Origin: Leucaena leucocephala
Lineage: Eukaryota > Streptophyta > Magnoliopsida > Fabales > Fabaceae
Length of the DNA stretch: 64,000 bases
NCBI GenBank assembly: GCA_037074615.1
Contig: CM073518.1
Location: 17,746,501-17,810,500 of the forward strand
Direction of reading: 5' to 3'
Part shown: positions 57,660-64,000 of the stretch, piece after piece
Numbering within the stretch: position 1 is the first letter of the stretch
How the letters are laid out: each line of letters opens with the position of its first letter
Made by a program: the position numbers and the translations under genes
Notes under the pieces: model-generated
The model's input: only the letters and a program-made list of their open reading frames with translations
Database searches by the model: none
Told to the model about the DNA's origin: nothing

Positions 57660-57997
57660 AACAACACAATAACATTTTATCTTACGATAGTTTTTTTGAG
57701 TTCCAGAGCGATATCATAGTTTCTCTGCTCATCCTTGAGGGTTCCCCACTGGTGACGGTAATACACAAGTTGCCATCACTGTGCCTAATCACCACCTAGA
57801 AGAACCTGTTCTTTTTCATCTAACTATGTTCTTTAATTAACAGGTCTCTGAGTTAAGTTCCAGTTCTTCCTCATATCAGTTAAGCTAATGGCGAGAGATA
57901 TTTATAAGTCTTCCGCTGTATCTCATATAGGTTTCATACTTATATATGTTATAATTTGGAGTGATTAAATTATGTATGAGATATTTTTATTCCAATA
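57660..57997 (+). repeat. Probable 5' LTR of copia element 2
   Basis: Inferred because a primer-binding site (TGGCATCAGAGTCTGG, complementary type for initiator-Met tRNA) starts at 58000. No second LTR is in the window, so the left edge is unknown; the solo LTR may have inserted into or next to it. Confidence 0.5.
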
Positions 57998-59835
57998 TGT
58001 GGCATCAGAGTCTGGTTTGAGATCCGCTTACCTTGCTTGTTAATTCATAATCCTCATGAGTAATAATATGAGATAGAATATGGGATACAGGGACCTCTAG
58101 AGATCATAATTTGTTGATTTTGACCATAACCCATTTGTTTTTGTTGTATATGTAACAGAGAGAGAGTCCACCGTTGAACTCACTGGGGAGAAGAGCCATC
58201 GTCACGTCTCCCTCGGCCTCCGGTTTCAAATTTTTATATTGTGTTTTGGCTACCCTTCGACGGATTTAAGGTGACCAGAGTACATGTCACCATTTTCTTG
58301 ATATGCCGCCGTTGAAACTACCAGAAAAGAAGCCCCAGATCGCCAGTAATAACCCAAGGAAGGTCGCTAATGTCGTTGTCGCTATCGCTAAGGAGAAGTC
58401 ATGGCTGCAGGTTAATGCTAGTCCTTAAGGAGACGCTCAAAACAGACCATTTTACTAAATCACTAGGCCGTCTGCTTCTATTTTTTTTTTGAAAAACTAT
58501 TTGGGGCTGACACATTTTGGGCCATCAGCAAATTTTTTGTTGTTGTGTATTGCTGATTGGGCCTCATGCGTTCTGGGTCGACCCACAAATTTCCTTTTTT
58601 TTTATTTCTCCCTCTGCTGGACTGCGTGCGTTTTGGGCCTGGAAGTAATTTTTTTGTTTACTTGTCAGTAGCTGACTGGGCCGCACGTATTCTGGGTTGC
58701 ACGCAATGGGCCAGTGAAATCAATTTTTTTTTGTTTGGCTTCTGGAAAATACGTTTTGAGCCTGAATTTTTTGTTTTTGTTTCTGGGCTTTCGCATTTGG
58801 GCTCTGTTTTGGACTTTTAAGTATGGGCCATTTGGATTTATTTCTAGAAAATTATTTTGAGCCATTTATTAATTCGATTTTTCAGAATATATTTGTTCAA
58901 AATAAATTAATTACTTTTAATTTTTTATACGTCCTTTTAAATAATATTACATGCATTGCAAATGTTTAAAGAAAAAAAATTAATTTCTTTATTATTTTGA
59001 CATTTAAAAAACGTGTTTACAAATTTTAATTTTGATTTGTTATTTAATTGCCTATTTTGTACATTTATTCTTGACAATTAAATTAACTATTTAATTTTTG
59101 TAAAAATCTTTTGAGTTGAAATTAATTTATTAAATATTTTTTTGGGTACATGAAATAGTAGGAGAATTTAAATTGAATTATTTAGTCACAATTGTTGATT
59201 AAATTAATTTATTAAATGCTCCATTAAGTTGTACATATTTAGATTTTTAAAGCACATTAATGATATTTGTGATTAGCATGCAATTCCCTGAGGAGTAGTT
59301 ACAATATCCTTAATCGTTTGATTTTGTTGCAGGCATGAATTAATCACATATAGATTTAAAATATCAATTATAATTAAATATATAGCTATAATTTATCTTT
59401 ACCCATAAGTATATATCTTATAATTGTATATTTAATTAGGGTGTGATAGAATGACATTATTATTTTCTAAGTAACCCAAAGGTATTGGAAAAATACAAAT
59501 ACATTCTAGTTTTATCATTTGAGATAAATACATGATATGCTAATGCCTTTGCCCACAGGTAGGCATTGGTGATACGTATTTATTACTGCTTGCATATTAT
59601 ATTTGGGTAAGCATGCATACATGGCACAGTGATTTGTGATTGCTTCAAATTCTAACTCGTGAGCTTGTTTGTATATTTGTCTGTTTTTATTTTGTAGATC
59701 CAATTGTTGCCCCCAGGATCATGGCTGATGTAAGCAATAGGCAGCACTAATTATGCTGATTAGAGAGATGATGTTTTACTGCAGCTCAATTTCTTAGACT
59801 TAGATTATGCCTTGAGGTATTAAAAACCTCGAGAC

Positions 59836-60785
59836 CAGATGGTGCCTCTAATGACAGAGAGACAAAGGAAATGTATAATATGTGGGAGCGGAGTAACCTC
59901 TTATCTCTTCTGCTTATACAACAAATGATCACCAGAAATATTAGGGGAGCAGTCTCTAAGTGCGAGACAACTAAAGAATACCTGGAAGCTTTAGATAAGC
60001 AATTCAAACTGACAGACAAGCAGATAGGTGGTGTCATTATGTCTGAATTATGAGTTATGGGGCTTATAGGTATTAGCGATGTGAGGCAACATATAATGAA
60101 GATGAGAGGCATGTTTTCATCATGTGTTACTTTTGAATCTAATTTTTCTAGCATTAATAATGACATTGGTTCAATTATCCACATTTTGACTACCATACAG
60201 GACTTTCTAAAAAGCAGTGGGAGAGGAGATCCTGTGAAAGTTGTTGGAACCTTTCGCATAACTTTTTTGAATAATTATATTTTGGACCTTTATGAAGTTT
60301 TTTATGTTCCCTCTTACAAGAGAAATTTGATTTTTATGTCAAAACTAATTCTATTTAATTATCATTTAGTTCTTTCTAAGAAACTTATGACTTTGTCAAA
60401 GAACTCTGTTTTAATTACGAACTTAGTTATGATTGATGGTTTATTTAAAATTATTTCTGATTCGCCTCAATCTCTTTATGTTTCTCGTGGTACTAAAAGA
60501 AGTGTCATCGATAAGAATTCTTATAGCCTTTGGCATAGGATATTGGGATATATCTATGTTGATAGAATCAAAAGGTTAAATAAAGACATGATTCTTCCAT
60601 CTTTAGAACATTCAAAATTTGATTCTTATATGGACTGCATAAAGGGAAAGCAGACTAATAAGTCACATAAAGGGGTTAAGAGAAGTTCTGAATTGCTAGA
60701 AATTATACACACGGATATTTGTTGCCCTGATTTGACTACACATGGTCAAAAGTACTTTATCACCTTTATTGACGATTACTCATGA
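59836..60785 (+). pseudogene. Copia 2 gag remnant joined to protease/integrase start
   Basis: 59836-60020 gives a gag piece (MYNMWERSNLLSLLLIQQMI, EYLEALDKQF). Most of gag and its zinc knuckle are missing. From 60170 the protease-downstream region appears (FRITFLNNYILDLYEVFYVP, YKRNLIFMSKL), then the integrase zinc-binding part (SLWHRILGYIYVDRIKRLNK, CIKGKQTNK) and the core start (IHTDICCPDLTTHGQKYFIT, FIDDYS, then a stop). An internal deletion is the simplest reading. Confidence 0.8.
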
Positions 60786-60788
60786 TCC

Positions 60789-61380
60789 ATGTATGTCTAC
60801 GTGTTTTATAGTAAAAGTGAGGCACTAGGTTCCTTTAAGGAATATAAAATAGAAGTAGAAAAACAGATTGGGAAACTAATCAAGATTGTGGGATCAGACC
60901 GAGGTTGTGAGTATTATGGCAGATACACTAGTAAAAGACAAGCACCAGGTCCATTTGTTGATTTTCTTCGAGAGCAAGGTATAGTAGCCCAATATACCAT
61001 GCCTGGATCACCTGACATGAATGGTGAGTTGAAAGAAGAAATAGGACCTTGATAGATATAGTTAGGAGTATGATGAGTAGCTCCAAACTTCTAACTTTCT
61101 TAGGGAAGGAAGCACTAAAGACATTCACATACATATTAAACAGGGTTCTAATAAAGGCAGTGTCCAAGACACCCTTTAAAATCTGAAAAGGTTGGAAACC
61201 CATTTAAAATCATTTTAACGTATGAGGTTGTCTTGCTGAAGTAAGAGTGTACAATCCACAGGAAAAGAAGCTAGACCCTAAGACCATTAGACCTTACTTT
61301 GTAGGCTATGCAGAAAGGTCAAAGGGTACTGTCCTCCACCTTCTAAAAGGTTTGTAGAGTCTATAAATGCCAAATTTCTT
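60789..61380 (+). pseudogene. Copia 2 integrase core and C-terminal remnant
   Basis: SMYVYVFYSKSEAL, IVGSDRGCEYYGRY and FLREQGIVAQYTMPGSPDMN are the copia integrase core, including the SDRGCEY region. Frameshifts follow, and text such as YFVGYAERSKG marks the end of integrase. Confidence 0.8.
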
Positions 61381-61639
61381 GAGAATGATGTGATTAGTGG
61401 GAGTAATTGTCTACAAGATGATCACATAGAGCAAACCATTGACACCATTCATGAGGGAACATCAATAGTTAATTATCATCACACTGTTAGGGTTGACATT
61501 GAACATGATGTAAACCCTATGACTCAAGTTGACAATGTTGGACAATATGGACACATATATGATGATCAAACTATCACACAAGTGGAACCACCATAAAATA
61601 TGGTAGAGGATGTCCCTATTTAGCAACATGGATCAACCC

Positions 61640-63088
61640 AAGAGGTTGAATTAAGGAGGTCAACTAGAGAAAGAAGATTGGAATTACCTGATAACTATGT
61701 AGTATATTCTACTAAAGATGACGGTGATGTAAGTGTTGAGAATGATCATTTAACGTTCACTAAGGTCATGAAGAGTGCAAACTCTAAATGGTGGCATGAT
61801 GCTATGATTGATAAAATGAATTCTATGGCAAACAACCATGTTTAGGAACTTGTAGAGATGCCTAGTGGGTCTAAGACCATTGGCTATAAATGGGTTTACA
61901 AAACTAAAAGAGACTTACAAGATAACATTGATAGATACAATACTAGGTTGGTTGCTAACGCTTTACTCAAGTGGAGAGAATCGATTACAGTAAAACCTTT
62001 TCACCTGTATCCAAGAAAGATTCATTCCGCATCATCATGGTATTGGTTGCGCATTTTGATCTATAGTTGCACCAAATAGATATGAAGATTGTATTCCTCA
62101 ATGGTGAATTGGAGGAAGAAGTCTATATGAAATAACCTGAGGGATTTGTTACAGAAGGTAAAAAATAATTGGTATGCAAGCTAAAGAAATTAATATATGG
62201 TCTGAAATAGGTTTCACGGCAGTGGTACTTAAAGTTCTATAAAGTGATCACATTATTTGGTTTTGTTGAGAACATCATGGATGATTGTATATACCACAAG
62301 GCTAGTGGGAGTAAGATCACATTCTTGATTTTATATGTAGATGACATTTTGCTTGCTACCAATGATCTGGGACTATTACGTGAGGTGAAATAGTTTATGG
62401 TTAAGAGTTTTGATATGAAAGACATGGGTGATGTATCTTATGTCATTGGCATAAAGATCCATAGAGAAAGGACCCAACATTTTGTAGGATTGTCTCAACA
62501 AGCTTACATTGGGAAAATTCTTGAACAATTCAGAATATAAAACTGTTCATCTAAGTAGCTCCTATTAAAAAGGGAGATAAATTTAGTCTAGGTCAGTGTC
62601 CTGAAATTGAGCTTAAAAAGAAAGAGATGGAAAAGGTCTCATATGCCTCAGTGGTGGAAAACTTGATGTATGCACAGGTTTATACAAGACCTGACATCGC
62701 TTTTACTGTGGGTATGTTGGGAAGATACCAAAGTAATTCTGGGGAAGCATATTGGACAGCTGCAAAGGTGTTCAGGTACCTATAAGGTACCAAACACTAC
62801 ATGCTCACTTATAGAAGAACAGACAATTTGGAAGTAATTAGATAATCAGATTCAAACCTTGGAGGATATGTAGACACAAATAAATCTACATCTGGTTACA
62901 TCTTCCTATTGGCAGAAGGAGCTATATCGTGAAGAAATGCAAAGCAAACTCAAATAGCTCCTTCTACTGGTGATGCTGAGTACATTGAATGTTTTGAAAC
63001 AAGTTCACAAGCTATTTGGATAAGGAATTTTATTGTTGGGCTCACGATTGTTGATTTAATCTCTAAGCCAATCAAAATATACTGTTCA
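61640..63088 (+). pseudogene. Copia 2 reverse transcriptase and RNase H remnant
   Basis: IGYKWVYKTKRD, the catalytic ILYVDDILLATND at about 62325-62365, FDMKDMGDVSYVIGIKIH, TSGYIFLL and AEYIECFETSSQAIWIRNF appear in order, across several frames with stops. It ends at SKPIKIY near 63088, short of the polyprotein end and polypurine tract. Confidence 0.85.
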
Positions 63089-63790
63089 TACTCTTCATAC
63101 TCATTTCTATACAATATGTAGTCGTTAGGGTACGCATGTATCTTTTTATATGACAAACCTATCAGATACAATACTTTCTTTGCCTTGTATATTGATCTTG
63201 ATAGTATATTACCTACAGGAAGGGCATCACTCAACAACTCGAGTAATTCAGTTAAACTATAATCGGTCCAACCATTTTTCGATTTCAAATTCATCAATCG
63301 CAACACAAATTTTAATCTTGTGTACTCATCTTTACTCCCCGAGTACAATGTCGTCTCGGCATCATTTAGCAAACTTTCATGTATAGGAGAGTACTTTGGA
63401 AAGGATTCAGCTCCAAAACATATCCAGAATTCTATCCACAAAGTTATCATTTATAACTTTCTCCCGTAAAGGAGTCCTCCTAATCTCATCGTGCCAAATC
63501 CAATTTGTATATCTTAAACTTATCCCATCACATATAAGATGATCTCTTATATCAAGAATAGACAATCTGTTACAGTTGAAACAATTGACACAATGACAGA
63601 AGAATAACCCATCCCTTTTCTTCAAAGCATTCCTCTGAGCAAATTTAAGAAACATTTCTACCCCATCTTCATATTCCTTAGTAGTTCTCTTAGCTTTAAT
63701 CCAACTATGATCCTTTATTCCCTTAAATGTAAACAATCTCAAATGGTAACCAAATCCATCAAATAGGAAATAAATAGGAACCAATATTTT
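63088..63790 (-). pseudogene. CACTA (En/Spm) TNP2-type transposase, N-terminal part
   Basis: On the minus strand the transposase-associated domain (DHSWIKAKRTTKEYEDGVEM, HCVNCFNCNRLSILDIRDHL, TNWIWHDE) is followed, after a frame change near 63420, by the TNP2 start (YTRLKFVLRLMNLKSKNGWT, LLELLSDALP, YKKIHAYPNDYILY). It breaks at NEYEEYEQY, exactly where the copia sequence ends. No CACTA terminal repeat is at that junction. Confidence 0.85.
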
Positions 63791-64000
63791 TTATAAGCCA
63801 GTTAACAAACAAATAAAATAACAGAACAATTGACAAAAACACAAATAGATTCGAAATATTTGAAACACACACCCACAAATAAATAGAAACCAATGTAACA
63901 AACCAAACTTACAAAGTCATGTCTTCAATACAAGGATGATAGACCATAAGATGTATTACAACTTATAAACAACAAACATCTGAAACAGCAAAAAAAATGA
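63791..64000 (-). other. Upstream part of the CACTA remnant
   Basis: AT-rich sequence with no coding similarity. It may be the 5' non-coding part of the CACTA element, which continues beyond the window. Confidence 0.35.

Larger units (their letters stand above)
58000..63088 (+). mobile_element. Ty1/copia element 2, decayed, 3' end missing
   Basis: The primer-binding site is followed by a 1.7-kb leader containing repeated GCTGATTGGGCC-like blocks, then gag, protease, integrase, reverse transcriptase and RNase H remnants on the plus strand. Coding is broken by numerous stops and frameshifts. The sequence stops abruptly within RNase H (SKPIKIY) at about 63088, where an inverted CACTA transposase begins. 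Confidence 0.85.

Overview
The window is nuclear DNA of a flowering plant, most likely a rosid or other core eudicot. The evidence is genes split by many GT-AG introns, AT-rich spacers, and plant gene families (a KNL1 kinetochore protein, a CONSTANS-LIKE B-box/CCT factor, nuclear-encoded organellar ribosomal protein S13). The transposons are also plant-typical: copia, CACTA, hAT and Tourist-like elements, Au-like SINEs and an RTE-type LINE. Nothing bacterial or viral was found, and there is no CRISPR array.

Layout. (1) 12-12550, plus: a kinetochore scaffold gene of the KNL1/SPC105 family, with 15 recognisable coding exons. Its first intron appears to be a GC-AG intron, exon 2 carries a frameshift, and one RWD-domain exon cannot be found. 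The intron where that exon should lie holds a copia fragment with a nested MITE, a SINE and a second MITE-like stretch. (2) 12551-18650: AT-rich spacer. (3) About 18.8-24.3 kb, plus: a COL9/COL10-type gene with four coding exons, rebuilt as an intact 409-residue reading frame. (4) 24.4-29.6 kb: spacer with a cluster of SINE-like repeats. (5) 29625-33205, minus: an RRP15 rRNA-processing gene with eight coding exons, including a 20-nt microexon, rebuilt as 325 residues; its probable leader exon lies near 34.7 kb. (6) 34128-34350: a relic of a HOP/STI1 co-chaperone gene. (7) 35.6-41.2 kb: a copia element with both LTRs. (8) 41.2-49.8 kb: spacer and a heap of DNA transposons. (9) 49.86-53.1 kb, plus: the organellar S13 gene, whose leader region is a duplicate of the RRP15 leader region. 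(10) 53.1-64 kb: spacer, a 1.93-kb solo LTR, and a decayed copia element fused to a truncated CACTA transposase.

The four host genes are not one pathway. Two of them (RRP15 and S13) serve ribosomes of different compartments, and they share a duplicated promoter/leader/intron segment of several hundred bases. I consider that the most interesting observation. Other notable points are the KNL1 damage, two hAT-type miniature elements built of CGGGAC-like blocks with perfect 8-bp target-site duplications, the captured HOP fragment, and a solo LTR packed with ATCGATT motifs. I see no convincing new multi-gene system.

Exon borders were read by eye from splice signals and phase. UTR ends and transposon edges are approximate unless a target-site duplication is given.
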